A stretch of DNA of 25,125 nt from CANKHJ01 sp035556495 (lineage in GTDB: Bacteria; Pseudomonadota; Alphaproteobacteria; Rhizobiales; Xanthobacteraceae): positions 1-25,125 of the forward strand of contig DATMEW010000144.1 in NCBI GenBank assembly GCA_035556495.1. The letters run 5' to 3'. Below are positions 1 through 7,379 of the stretch, piece after piece. A model generated the notes under the pieces. The model was not told the origin of the DNA. It ran no database searches and worked only from the letters and a program-made list of their open reading frames with translations. A program made the translations under genes and the position numbers. Position 1 is the stretch's first letter. Every line of letters begins with the position of its first letter.

Positions 1-2
1 CC

Positions 3-1949
3 CAGTCCGACAGCTACAGCGCCCAGGACATCGAGGTGCTGGAGGGTCTGGAGCCGGTCCGGCGCCGGCCGGGCATGTATATCGGCGGCACCGACGAGAG
101 AGCCCTGCACCACCTCTTCGCGGAGGTGATCGACAATTCGATGGACGAGGCGCTGGCCGGCCACGCCACCTTCATCGGCGTGCATCTCGGCGCGGACGGC
201 TTTCTCACCATCGTCGACAACGGGCGCGGCATTCCGGTCGATCCCCACCCCAAATTCCCGAAACAGTCCGCGCTTGAAGTCATCATGTGCACGCTTCATG
301 CGGGCGGCAAGTTCGACTCCAAGGTCTACGAGACCTCGGGCGGCCTGCATGGCGTCGGCGTTTCCGTCGTGAATGCCCTGTCCGAGCGGCTGGAGGTCGA
401 GGTCGCGCGCGGCCAGCAGCTTCATCGCATGGTGTTCGAGCGCGGCAAGCCGAAGGGCAAGCTGGAGGCGCTCGGCAAGGTCGCGAACCGGCGCGGCACC
501 ACGATCCGTTTCAAGCCTGACGAGCAGATTTTCGGCGCGAAAGCCCATTTCAGCCCGCAGCGGCTGTTCAAGATGGCGCGCGCCAAGGCTTACCTGTTCG
601 GCGGAGTCGAGATCCGCTGGCAGTGCGATCCTGCCCTGCTGGGCGGCAGCGAGGATGTGCCGGCCGAGGCGACATTCCATTTCGCCAACGGGCTGAAAGA
701 CTATCTCGCCGGCGCGATCGAGGGCCAGACGCTGGTGCATCCGGACCTCTTCACCGGCAAATCCGGCCGGCCCGGCTCCAACGGCGCGGTGGAATGGGCG
801 GTGGCCTGGACGGCGGACGGCGACGCCTTCCTCTCCTCCTACTGCAACACCATTCCGACGCCCGAGGGCGGCACCCACACCTCCGGCCTGCGCACCGTGC
901 TGCTGCGCGGGCTGAAGGACCACGCCGACCGTGTCGGCCAGGCCAAACGCGCCGCGTCGATCACCAGCGAGGACGTGATGATCGGCGCGAGCTGCATGCT
1001 CTCGGCCTTCATCCGCGAGCCGGAATTCCAGGGCCAGACCAAGGACCGCCTCGCCACGGCGGAAGCCGCCCGCATCGTCGAACACGCCATCCGCGATCCG
1101 TTCGACCACTGGCTGGCGGGCAATCCCGTGCAGGCCAACAGGCTGCTGGATTTCGTCATCGAGCGCGCCGACGAGCGCCTGCGCCGCAAGCAGGAGAAGG
1201 AAGTCTCCCGCAAAAGCGCGGTGAAGAAGCTGCGCCTGCCCGGCAAGCTGGCGGACTGCACCAACACCGCGGCCCAGGGCTCCGAACTGTTCATCGTCGA
1301 AGGCGACTCCGCCGGCGGCAGCGCCAAGCAGGCGCGAGACCGCGTCAGCCAGGCCGTACTGCCCCTGCGCGGCAAGATCCTCAACGTCGCCTCCGCGACC
1401 AAGGACAAGCTCTCGCAGAACCAGCAACTCGCGGACCTGCTTCAGGCGCTGGGCTGCGGCACCGGCGCACAGTATCGCGATGACGATCTGCGTTACGAAA
1501 AGATCGTCATCATGACCGATGCCGACGTGGACGGCGCGCATATCGCTTCGCTGCTCATCACCTTCTTCTATCGCCAGACGCCCCAGCTCATCGAGAACGG
1601 CCATCTCTATCTGGCGGTGCCGCCGCTGTACCGGCTCGCCCATGGCGGCAAGGTATTCTACGCGCGCGACGAGGCCCATCGCGACGAAATCCTGAAGCGG
1701 GAGTTCCGCGCCAACGCCAATGTCGAGATCGGCCGCTTCAAGGGCCTCGGCGAGATGATGGCGGCCCAGCTCAAGGAAACCACCATGGACCCCCGCAAGC
1801 GCACCCTGCTGCGGGTCGTGCTGGCGGACGAGGAGCGGCAGGACACCGCCGGCTCGGTCGAACGGCTGATGGGCAACAAGGCCGAAGCGCGCTTCGACTT
1901 CATCCAGGAGCGCGCGGAATTCGCCAGCGAGGAACTGCTGGACGTATAG
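3..1949 (+). CDS. parE: DNA topoisomerase IV subunit B (ParE), 5'-truncated by the window edge
   Basis: This is the ATPase subunit of topoisomerase IV, which unlinks replicated chromosomes together with ParC. The reading frame is open from base 3, so the true start lies outside the window; the GTG at 36 falls inside the conserved text leading to RRRPGMYIGG and is not the start. Visible in order are the GHKL ATPase motifs (EVIDNSMDEA, DNGRGIP and GGLHGVGVS, within bases 124-390), the transducer region, and the TOPRIM domain with EGDSAGG at about 1299 and the metal-binding DADVD at about 1518-1532. The C-terminus carries GRFKGLGEM and RLMGNKAEARFDFIQE, which fits ParE better than GyrB, as does the absence of the GyrB-specific insert seen in longer gammaproteobacterial GyrB. 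The next gene is convergent. The family assignment is firm; ParE rather than GyrB is very likely. Confidence 0.95.
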   Translation, partial: QSDSYSAQDIEVLEGLEPVRRRPGMYIGGTDERALHHLFAEVIDNSMDEALAGHATFIGVHLGADGFLTIVDNGRGIPVDPHPKFPKQSALEVIMCTLHAGGKFDSKVYETSGGLHGVGVSVVNALSERLEVEVARGQQLHRMVFERGKPKGKLEALGKVANRRGTTIRFKPDEQIFGAKAHFSPQRLFKMARAKAYLFGGVEIRWQCDPALLGGSEDVPAEATFHFANGLKDYLAGAIEGQTLVHPDLFTGKSGRPGSNGAVEWAVAWTADGDAFLSSYCNTIPTPEGGTHTSGLRTVLLRGLKDHADRVGQAKRAASITSEDVMIGASCMLSAFIREPEFQGQTKDRLATAEAARIVEHAIRDPFDHWLAGNPVQANRLLDFVIERADERLRRKQEKEVSRKSAVKKLRLPGKLADCTNTAAQGSELFIVEGDSAGGSAKQARDRVSQAVLPLRGKILNVASATKDKLSQNQQLADLLQALGCGTGAQYRDDDLRYEKIVIMTDADVDGAHIASLLITFFYRQTPQLIENGHLYLAVPPLYRLAHGGKVFYARDEAHRDEILKREFRANANVEIGRFKGLGEMMAAQLKETTMDPRKRTLLRVVLADEERQDTAGSVERLMGNKAEARFDFIQERAEFASEELLDV

Positions 1950-1995
1950 CCGCAACGCTCCCGTCCCGAAGCCTCCCGCCGGCGACGACCCGCTG

Positions 1996-2028
1996 GCAGC
2001 CGCCTATCCGCAGCCGCCTATCCGCAGC
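1996..2028. repeat. 14-bp tandem repeat downstream of parE
   Basis: The unit GCAGCCGCCTATCC occurs twice in perfect tandem (1996-2009 and 2010-2023), followed by a partial third copy GCAGCC. It lies in the 89-bp space between the convergent parE and pobA stop codons. It looks like slippage-generated sequence; no function is evident. Confidence 0.85.
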
Positions 2029-2038
2029 CCCCTTGCCG

Positions 2039-3214
2039 TCACATCTCCAGCGGCAGGCCGACATAATTCTCCGCCAGCGACTTCATCGCGACATCCGAGC
2101 CGGTGAGATAATCCAGTTCCGCAAGCTGCCGCTTGCGGTCATAGGGGTTATGATCGGGATCGAGATGCAGCATCTGCGTCATCCACCACGAGAAACGCTG
2201 CGCCTTCCACACCCGCCGCAGGCAGGTCGCTGAATAAGCATCGAGCAGCGCGGTGCCGCCGTCCGCGTAATAGCGCGAGATCGCCCGGCTCAGCACGAGC
2301 ACATCCGCGATCGCCAGATTCATGCCCTTCGCGCCTGTCGGCGGCACGATATGGGCGGCATCGCCGGCGAGAAACAGGCGGCCATATTGCATCGGCTCCG
2401 TAACGAAGCTGCGCATCGCGGTGACGCCCTTCTGGAAGATCGGCCCTGATGTCAACTCCGCGGCCTTTTCCGGCGCAAGCCGCGCCGCAAGTTCATCCCA
2501 GATGCGTTGATCGGACCATTGCGAGATATCCTCATCCGGCTCGCATTGCAGATAAAGCCGCACGACATTGGAGCTGCGCATGGAGAACAGCGCGAAGCCC
2601 CGGTCGTGATAGGCATAGATCAGTTCATCGGAAACCGGCGGCGCTTCGGCGAGAATCCCCAGCCAGCCGAAGGGATAGATGCGTTCATAATCCGTGAGCA
2701 CACCCGCCGGTACGCTGGGCCGGCTCACGCCATGGAAGCCGTCACAGCCGCCGATGAAGTCGCAGGAGATTTCCTCGGTAACGCCGTTCTTGCGGAAGCG
2801 CACCTTGGGCGCGTTCGAGGCCGGATCGTGGATCGAGACATCCTCGACGTCGAAGATGATGTTCGCGCCTTCCGCAAGGCGTTTGGCGATCAGGTCCCGC
2901 ACCACCTCGTGCTGGCCATAGACCATGATGCCCTTGCCGACGAGCTTGTGGAAATCGATATGGCGCAGTTCGTCGTTGAAGGAGAGATAGATGCCGCCGT
3001 GGATCAGCCCCTCGCGCTGCATCCGCTCGCCGACCCCCGTTTCGACCATCAGATCCGCCGCCCAGCCCTCGACCACGCCGGCGCGGATGCGCGCCTCGAC
3101 ATGCTCGCGGCTGCGGCTCTCCAGAATGACGGATTCGATACCGGCCCGATGCAGGAAATGGGAGAGAAACAAGCCGGCGGGGCCGGCGCCGATGATGGCA
3201 ACCTGGGTACGCAT
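2039..3214 (-). CDS. pobA: 4-hydroxybenzoate 3-monooxygenase (PHBH)
   Basis: This FAD- and NAD(P)H-dependent enzyme hydroxylates 4-hydroxybenzoate to protocatechuate, feeding the beta-ketoadipate pathway in the cytoplasm. The protein is 391 residues, the usual length. It has the dinucleotide motif GAGPAG (9-14), the CDG motif (157-159) and the FAD motif GD (284-285) in LFLAGDAAHIVPPTG. Residues equivalent to the Pseudomonas PHBH substrate pocket (Tyr201, Ser212, Arg214, Tyr222, Pro293, Tyr385) appear one position earlier as Y200, S211, R213, Y221, P292 and Y384, so the substrate call is strong. The ATG at 3214 was chosen because AGGGAGG lies just upstream; a TTG further out would add 74 unconserved residues. 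No pobR-like regulator or pca gene is visible nearby. It converges on parE and diverges from the helicase gene. Confidence 0.95.
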   Translation of the reverse strand: MRTQVAIIGAGPAGLFLSHFLHRAGIESVILESRSREHVEARIRAGVVEGWAADLMVETGVGERMQREGLIHGGIYLSFNDELRHIDFHKLVGKGIMVYGQHEVVRDLIAKRLAEGANIIFDVEDVSIHDPASNAPKVRFRKNGVTEEISCDFIGGCDGFHGVSRPSVPAGVLTDYERIYPFGWLGILAEAPPVSDELIYAYHDRGFALFSMRSSNVVRLYLQCEPDEDISQWSDQRIWDELAARLAPEKAAELTSGPIFQKGVTAMRSFVTEPMQYGRLFLAGDAAHIVPPTGAKGMNLAIADVLVLSRAISRYYADGGTALLDAYSATCLRRVWKAQRFSWWMTQMLHLDPDHNPYDRKRQLAELDYLTGSDVAMKSLAENYVGLPLEM

Positions 3215-3308
3215 GAAACCTCCCTGAATTGGATCGGCTATAGCGCCGGACACAGCGAATGGAAACCCGGCTGCCGGCACGGCGCCAAATCCAGCCTCCA
3301 TCGATACT

Positions 3309-3323
3309 TGCTGCATCGCAGCA
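3309..3323. promoter_or_regulatory. Perfect inverted repeat, candidate operator between pobA and the helicase gene
   Basis: TGCTGCATCGCAGCA is a perfect palindrome with 6-bp arms and a 3-bp spacer, about 95 bp upstream of the pobA start. It sits beside the candidate plus-strand promoter at 3324-3351. It could be an operator for pobA control or for the helicase gene. Only the symmetry and position support this. Confidence 0.35.
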
Positions 3324-3351
3324 TTGACTTTGCGACCCAAATGACTATGTA
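3324..3351 (+). promoter_or_regulatory. Candidate sigma70-type promoter for the DEAD-box helicase gene
   Basis: TTGACT (3324-3329) and TATGTA (3346-3351) are separated by 16 bp in the divergent intergenic region. They would give a leader of roughly 105 nt before the ATG at 3463. The -35 match is good and the -10 match is moderate. This is a sequence match only. Confidence 0.4.
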
Positions 3352-3462
3352 ACCGCCAGCGGTCGATCCAAATGTTGGCCGCCGTTCCCGCGCAACCTCG
3401 TTTCTTTGACGCTATCGGTCCGGTTCCGCGCGGCATTCCGGGCGGCCTTCGATCGAGGTTTC

Positions 3463-4890
3463 ATGTCCTTTTCCGCGCTCGGCTTGTCCGAAAAGGTGCT
3501 CGCTGCCGTGGCGGCGACGGGTTACACAAACCCCACTCCCATCCAGGAGCAGGCTATCCCGCATGCTCTCGCCCGTCGCGACGTGCTGGGCATCGCCCAG
3601 ACCGGCACGGGCAAGACCGCCGCTTTCGTCCTGCCGATGCTGACCATGCTTGAGAGCGGACGGGCCCGGGCCCGAATGCCAAGGACGCTCATCCTGGAGC
3701 CGACCCGCGAGCTTGCAGCGCAGGTCGTCGAGAGTTTCACGAAATACGGGGTCAATCACAAGCTGAATGTCGCGCTGCTGATCGGAGGCACCTCCTTCGA
3801 TGATCAGGACCAGAAGCTGACGCGCGGCGTCGATGTGCTGATCGCGACTCCCGGCCGGCTGCTGGATCATTTCGAGCGCGGCCGGCTGCTGATGAGCGGC
3901 GTCGAACTGCTGGTCATCGACGAGGCGGATCGGATGCTCGACATGGGCTTCATTCCGGACATCGAGCGCATCTGCAAGATGGTGCCGTTCACCCGCCAGA
4001 CGCTGTTCTTCACGGCCACGATGCCGAACGAGATCCGGCGCATCACCGAACAATTCCTGCACAATCCGGTCCGTGTCGAAGTTGCCCGCGCGGCGACCAC
4101 GGCGTCCACCATCACCCAATGGCTGGTCAAAGGCGGCCGGGAAGCTCACGAAAAGCGGGACATCCTGCGCCAGCTCATCCGCCAGGCGGATGGGCTGAAG
4201 AACGCCATCATCTTCTGCAACCGCAAGCGCGACGTCGCGATCCTGCACAAATCCCTTCAGAAGCATGGCTTCTCTGCCGTTGCCCTGCATGGAGACATGG
4301 ATCAGTCCGCCCGCACGGCTGCGCTGGATCAGTTCCGCAAGGGTGAAATCCCGCTGCTGGTCGCGTCGGATGTCGCGGCGCGCGGGCTCGACATTCCGGA
4401 AGTGAGCCACGTCTATAACTTCGACGTGCCTTATCATCCGGATGATTATGTGCATCGCATCGGCCGCACCGGCCGGGCCGGCCGGGCCGGCGTCGCGATC
4501 ACACTGGTGACGCCGATGGACCAGAAGCAACTGGCCGCCATCGAGTCGCTGATCGGCAAGTCCATCGACTGGATGGAGAATGCCCCGACATCGGAACGGT
4601 CCGACACCCGCGACGACACGGAGCGGACGCGCGAGACGCAGAGCCGCACCAACGCCCGCCGCAGCCGCGGTGGCCGCAACCGTCGCAACGCAGACGCCGA
4701 CGATCGTCCGCCCCGCGCCGCGCAGACGGACCAGCCCCCCAAGGCGTCGCATCACTCCGCCGGCGCCAGCGAAGGCCGCCGCGGCCGTGCTCAGAGCCGC
4801 ATGGCCGAGCCAGAGGACGACAGCATCTCATCCCACCTCCCCGCGTTCCTGCTGCGCCCCGTGCGCATCAAGACCTCAGAAGCCACCTGA
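3463..4890 (+). CDS. rhlE: RhlE-type DEAD-box ATP-dependent RNA helicase
   Basis: This protein of 475 residues unwinds RNA duplexes, probably in ribosome assembly or mRNA turnover. Motifs in order are the Q-motif region YTNPTPIQEQAIP (21-33), Walker A AQTGTGKT (45-52), PTREL (80-84), TPGR (129-132), DEAD (153-156), motif III as TAT (184-186) rather than the commoner SAT, ARGLD (306-310) and HRIGRTGR (331-338). From about residue 375 the protein becomes a low-complexity tail rich in Arg, Asp, Thr and Ser, typical of RhlE relatives, and ends in a hydrophobic patch HLPAFLLRPVRIK. The ATG at 3463 follows GAGG; an upstream TTG at 3406 is less likely. The RhlE name rests on overall motif pattern; CsdA/DeaD and DbpA lack this tail architecture. 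Confidence 0.9.
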   Translation: MSFSALGLSEKVLAAVAATGYTNPTPIQEQAIPHALARRDVLGIAQTGTGKTAAFVLPMLTMLESGRARARMPRTLILEPTRELAAQVVESFTKYGVNHKLNVALLIGGTSFDDQDQKLTRGVDVLIATPGRLLDHFERGRLLMSGVELLVIDEADRMLDMGFIPDIERICKMVPFTRQTLFFTATMPNEIRRITEQFLHNPVRVEVARAATTASTITQWLVKGGREAHEKRDILRQLIRQADGLKNAIIFCNRKRDVAILHKSLQKHGFSAVALHGDMDQSARTAALDQFRKGEIPLLVASDVAARGLDIPEVSHVYNFDVPYHPDDYVHRIGRTGRAGRAGVAITLVTPMDQKQLAAIESLIGKSIDWMENAPTSERSDTRDDTERTRETQSRTNARRSRGGRNRRNADADDRPPRAAQTDQPPKASHHSAGASEGRRGRAQSRMAEPEDDSISSHLPAFLLRPVRIKTSEAT

Positions 4891-4949
4891 GACACACCGA
4901 CGTTCTGTTATTTACCGAAGGTTCACCGCTCGAGCGTAAATTGAACCCC

Positions 4950-4973
4950 GCCGCTCCGGCCTGCCGGGGCGGC
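4950..4973. repeat. GC-rich inverted repeat after the helicase gene
   Basis: GCCGCTCCGG and CCGGGGCGGC form a 10-bp stem with one G-U-type position and a 4-nt loop. No T-run follows, so it is only a weak terminator candidate for the helicase transcript. Confidence 0.5.
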
Positions 4974-4979
4974 CTTGGG

Positions 4980-4997
4980 CGACACCAGAAGGTGTCG
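4980..4997. repeat. Short perfect hairpin in the leader of the GGDEF gene
   Basis: CGACACC-AGAA-GGTGTCG is a perfect 7-bp stem with a 4-nt loop, ending 17 bases before the ATG at 5015 and just upstream of the GAGG ribosome binding site. It could influence translation initiation or serve as an operator. Its function is unknown. Confidence 0.6.
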
Positions 4998-5014
4998 CGG
5001 GGCGAGGTTACCTC

Positions 5015-6073
5015 ATGGCATATCATGCAGACGAGCATGAGCGGACGATGGCATTCGCGGATATCGCGGTTGGCCAGATTCGTGCGCTGAAGCAGCCGGC
5101 GACGCCGCGCCATTATGAAATCTGGTACACCTACGCCACCGGCTACAACGCCGCCCTGAACCAGACCATCAACGAACTGCTGGCGCGTGGCAGCAAACTG
5201 GAATCCCGCGAGATCGAGTCGATCTATGATGCCTATATCGGCAACGATCGCCTGACAGAGCGGGTTGACACGATCGGCAGCAAGATCGGCGACGAAATCG
5301 ACCAGGTGATGTCGATGATCGAAGCCGCCGCCGGCTCTGCCTCGACCTATTCGGAAAGTCTCGCGGATGCCTCGCAGCAGTTGAACCGCACCCGGGACAA
5401 CGATGCCGTGAGGGCTATCGTCGAAAACCTCGTCCATGTCACCAAGAAGATGGAGCGCGACAATCAACTGCTGGAATCGCGGCTGAATGCCAGCCGGCAG
5501 GAGATCGCCCAGCTTCAGGACAACCTGGAAAGCGCCCGCAACGAAAGCCTGACCGACCCGCTGACGGCGCTCGCCAACCGGAAGTTCTTCGATACGTCCC
5601 TCGCCCGCATGATCGAGGCCGCACGGCTCCAGCACGAACCGCTCTCGCTGATGATGATCGATGTCGATCATTTCAAGAAATTCAACGATACCTACGGACA
5701 CCTGACAGGCGATCACGTCCTGCGGCTGGTCGCCATGTCCGTGAAGCAGAACGTGAAGGGTCAGGATGTCGCCGTCCGCTATGGCGGCGAGGAATTCGCC
5801 GTTCTGCTTCCCAACACGGTGCTGCGCTCCGCCATCACGGTCGCCGATCATATCCGTCGTGCCGTGATGATGAAGGAACTGATGAAGCGCTCCACCGGCG
5901 AACATCTCGGCCGGATCACAGTCTCAATCGGCGTAGCGCAACTCACGAAAATGGATTCCGAGCAGTCCCTGATCGAGCGGACCGACCGTTGCCTTTACGC
6001 CGCCAAGCGAAACGGCCGCAATCGCGTGATCTGCGAAACCGACCCCGAGGTCTCCGCTTCACAGGTCGCCTGA
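5015..6073 (+). CDS. GGDEF-domain diguanylate cyclase, soluble
   Basis: This 352-residue protein probably makes cyclic di-GMP from two GTP. The C-terminal GGDEF domain starts at DPLTALANR (181-189), has the metal-binding IDVDHFKKFND (from 215) and an intact catalytic GGEEF (257-261). The product-inhibition RxxD site is degenerate: the equivalent position reads KGQD (248-251). Residues 1-110 form a helical region beginning MAYHADEHERTMAFADIAVGQIRALKQPATPRHYEIWY that I associate with GGDEF proteins of Rhizobiales but cannot name; 125-180 look like a coiled coil linking to the cyclase. There is no membrane segment or signal peptide. The ATG at 5015 has GAGG 8 bases upstream. It converges on the tfoX-like gene with only 19 bp between stop codons. 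Confidence 0.93.
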   Translation: MAYHADEHERTMAFADIAVGQIRALKQPATPRHYEIWYTYATGYNAALNQTINELLARGSKLESREIESIYDAYIGNDRLTERVDTIGSKIGDEIDQVMSMIEAAAGSASTYSESLADASQQLNRTRDNDAVRAIVENLVHVTKKMERDNQLLESRLNASRQEIAQLQDNLESARNESLTDPLTALANRKFFDTSLARMIEAARLQHEPLSLMMIDVDHFKKFNDTYGHLTGDHVLRLVAMSVKQNVKGQDVAVRYGGEEFAVLLPNTVLRSAITVADHIRRAVMMKELMKRSTGEHLGRITVSIGVAQLTKMDSEQSLIERTDRCLYAAKRNGRNRVICETDPEVSASQVA

Positions 6074-6092
6074 CCCGCCTTATCGGCAGTTG

Positions 6093-6482
6093 CTAGAAAC
6101 CTGGCGGGATCGCCTTGCGCGGCGATGCTTTGCCTTTCCGGCCGGTCGTTCTTCCCGCTCTGGCTGCGGCGCGAGCGGCGACGCCGAGGGCAGCCCGCGC
6201 CCATTGCGCCAGTTCGTCGGGATCGTCATACAGCCGGTCCGGCATTCGTCTGTATTGAGTCATCACCCGCAGGCCACCGCCGCGGGTGGCATAGGAAAAT
6301 GGCTCCATGCCTTCCCGATCGAAGGCGGGCGCAGTGTCCGCATCGCTCTTGAGATAAACGATCTCACGCGACGCCAGCGCGATCATCATTCCATCGGCAA
6401 AAATTCCGGCACCGCCAAACATGCGCCGGACATCGACGGGGCCGAAGGCGGAAAACATCTCGCGGAGCGCCGCCGCCTCCAT
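6093..6482 (-). CDS. TfoX N-terminal domain protein, last gene of the sufA unit
   Basis: This small basic protein of 129 residues matches the TfoX N-terminal domain: FSAFGPVDVRRMFGGAGIFADGMMIAL near the start, then a beta-rich centre (EIVYLKSDADT, PFSYATRGG) and a C-terminal Ala/Arg/Lys-rich tail. In gammaproteobacteria the full TfoX (Sxy) promotes competence, but stand-alone N-terminal-domain proteins have no settled role, so no function is claimed. The ATG at 6482 lies 4 bases after the sufA stop, and its GGAG ribosome binding site overlaps that stop, implying translational coupling to sufA. A longer frame upstream overlaps sufA and is rejected. Confidence 0.8.
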   Translation of the reverse strand: MEAAALREMFSAFGPVDVRRMFGGAGIFADGMMIALASREIVYLKSDADTAPAFDREGMEPFSYATRGGGLRVMTQYRRMPDRLYDDPDELAQWARAALGVAARAAARAGRTTGRKGKASPRKAIPPGF

Positions 6483-6486
6483 GCGC

Positions 6487-6861
6487 TCACTCCGGCGAAG
6501 CGGGCGTGATCTGGACGGATTCCCCGCAGCCGCAGGCCGAAGTCTGATTGGGATTGTTGAATACGAACTGGGCCGACAGCTTCTCGACTCTGTAGTCCAT
6601 TTCCGTGCCGAGCAGAAACAGAACCGCCTTGGGATCGACCAGAACCCGGACTCCCTTGTCCTCCACCACCTCGTCCGCCGGCCGCACCGTATCGGCATAT
6701 TCCATGGTGTAGGACATGCCGGCACAGCCGCCGTTCTTTACGCCGACCCGCAATCCGGCGATCGGCTGGCTGGCATTCGCCATCACATGACGAATGCGCT
6801 CTGCTGCCGCGTCGGTCAGACGCATCACCTGCGGCTTCGGCCTTGCTGTTGCTGTTGCCAT
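6487..6861 (-). CDS. sufA: A-type iron-sulfur carrier protein SufA (HesB/IscA family)
   Basis: This 124-residue protein accepts or carries iron-sulfur clusters from the SufBCD scaffold to target enzymes. The three ligand cysteines of the family are present: C46 in NGGCAGMSY, and C110 and C112 in ACGCGES near the C-terminus. The family core starts at MRLTDAAAERI (residue 13), preceded by a short Ala/Thr/Lys leader. The ATG at 6861 has an excellent GAGGAG six bases upstream. Unlike the other suf genes it is not overlapped with its neighbour: 113 bp separate it from sufT, with a terminator-like hairpin and an FNR-type box between. IscA, ErpA and SufA cannot be cleanly separated by sequence alone; the SufA name rests on context. 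Confidence 0.9.
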   Translation of the reverse strand: MATATARPKPQVMRLTDAAAERIRHVMANASQPIAGLRVGVKNGGCAGMSYTMEYADTVRPADEVVEDKGVRVLVDPKAVLFLLGTEMDYRVEKLSAQFVFNNPNQTSACGCGESVQITPASPE

Positions 6862-6886
6862 ACCGGCTCCTCAATCCAGTCTCGAA

Positions 6887-6900
6887 TTGATCCAGATCAA
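6887..6900. promoter_or_regulatory. Perfect FNR/FixK-type box upstream of sufA
   Basis: On the minus strand the sequence reads TTGATCTGGATCAA, an exact match to the TTGAT-N4-ATCAA consensus of FNR, FnrL and FixK family regulators. It ends 26 bp before the sufA ATG. The close spacing would fit repression of a promoter overlapping the box, or activation of a transcript starting at a downstream start codon. The match is seen directly; binding is inferred. Confidence 0.55.
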
Positions 6901-6904
6901 GACT

Positions 6905-6940
6905 CAAACGAACAAACACGCCACTCGTCCCGAGTGGCGT
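6905..6940 (-). terminator. Rho-independent-type terminator after sufT
   Basis: ACGCCACTCG and CGAGTGGCGT form a perfect 10-bp stem with a 3-nt loop (6918-6940). Read on the minus strand it is followed by a T-rich run GTTTGTTCGTTTG. It starts 34 bases beyond the sufT stop, oriented to end the sufBCDST transcript before sufA. The T-run is interrupted, so some read-through is possible. Confidence 0.75.
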
Positions 6941-6974
6941 CCTAGATGTATGTCCGGTGCGCGGTGCGCGCAAC

Positions 6975-7379
6975 TCACCACATGTTGAGAACCGCGCGCG
7001 CCTCGTCGGACATCCGCGTCGGATCCCACGGCGGGTCCCAGACCACCGCCACTTTCACGTCGCCGACACCGGCCACGCTGCTGACCGCATTCTCCACCAT
7101 GATCGGCAGTTCCTGCGCGGAAGGACAATTCGGCGTCGTCAGCGTCATATCGACCTTCACCGTGCGGTCGTCCTCGATATCCACTTTGTAGATCAAACCC
7201 AGTTCATAGATATCCGCCGGAATTTCCGGATCGTAGACGGTCTTCAGCGCAGCGACGATCTCGTCGCTCAGCCGTACGATCTCTTCCTCTGGCAGAGCGG
7301 ACTCCGCCGCCACCGGATTCTCCGTCGCATCGGCGTCGGCCGCAAAGTCATCGATGTCTTTCACCTGCTGCTCGGTCAT
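6975..7379 (-). CDS. sufT: SUF system assembly protein SufT (MIP18/DUF59 family)
   Basis: This 134-residue protein belongs to the DUF59/MIP18 family, whose SufT members help mature iron-sulfur proteins, especially when cluster demand is high. After a variable acidic N-terminus of about 33 residues come the family signatures KTVYDPEIPADIYELGLIY (46-64) and TTPNCPSAQELP (81-92) with the conserved Cys85. The C-terminal DPPWDPTRMSDEAR is also typical. Its ATG overlaps the sufS stop in an ATGA, and CAGGAG sits 8 bases upstream, so it is translated with sufS. A hairpin terminator follows. The role in cluster delivery is inferred from family and context. Confidence 0.93.
   Translation of the reverse strand: MTEQQVKDIDDFAADADATENPVAAESALPEEEIVRLSDEIVAALKTVYDPEIPADIYELGLIYKVDIEDDRTVKVDMTLTTPNCPSAQELPIMVENAVSSVAGVGDVKVAVVWDPPWDPTRMSDEARAVLNMW

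Noticed and set aside
36..1949. GyrB instead of ParE, starting at the GTG at 36
   Set aside because: Conserved GHKL N-terminal sequence continues upstream of the GTG, and the C-terminal RLMGNKAEARFDFIQE pattern fits ParE.
3217..3436. N-terminal extension of PobA from a TTG at 3436
   Set aside because: PHBH proteins begin at the GAGPAG Rossmann strand; the ATG at 3214 has an AGGGAGG ribosome binding site and gives the normal length.
4466..4495. Repeated GGCCGGGCC blocks in the helicase gene
   Set aside because: They encode the conserved motif VI and following GRAGRAG residues and need no other explanation.
6074..6118. CCCGCC and GGCGGG pair between the convergent GGDEF and tfoX-like genes as a bidirectional terminator
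   Set aside because: Only 6 bp of stem with a loop over 30 nt and no T-run; too weak to annotate.
6483..6725. N-terminal extension of the TfoX-like protein
   Set aside because: It overlaps sufA in another frame, and the family domain begins right after the ATG at 6482.
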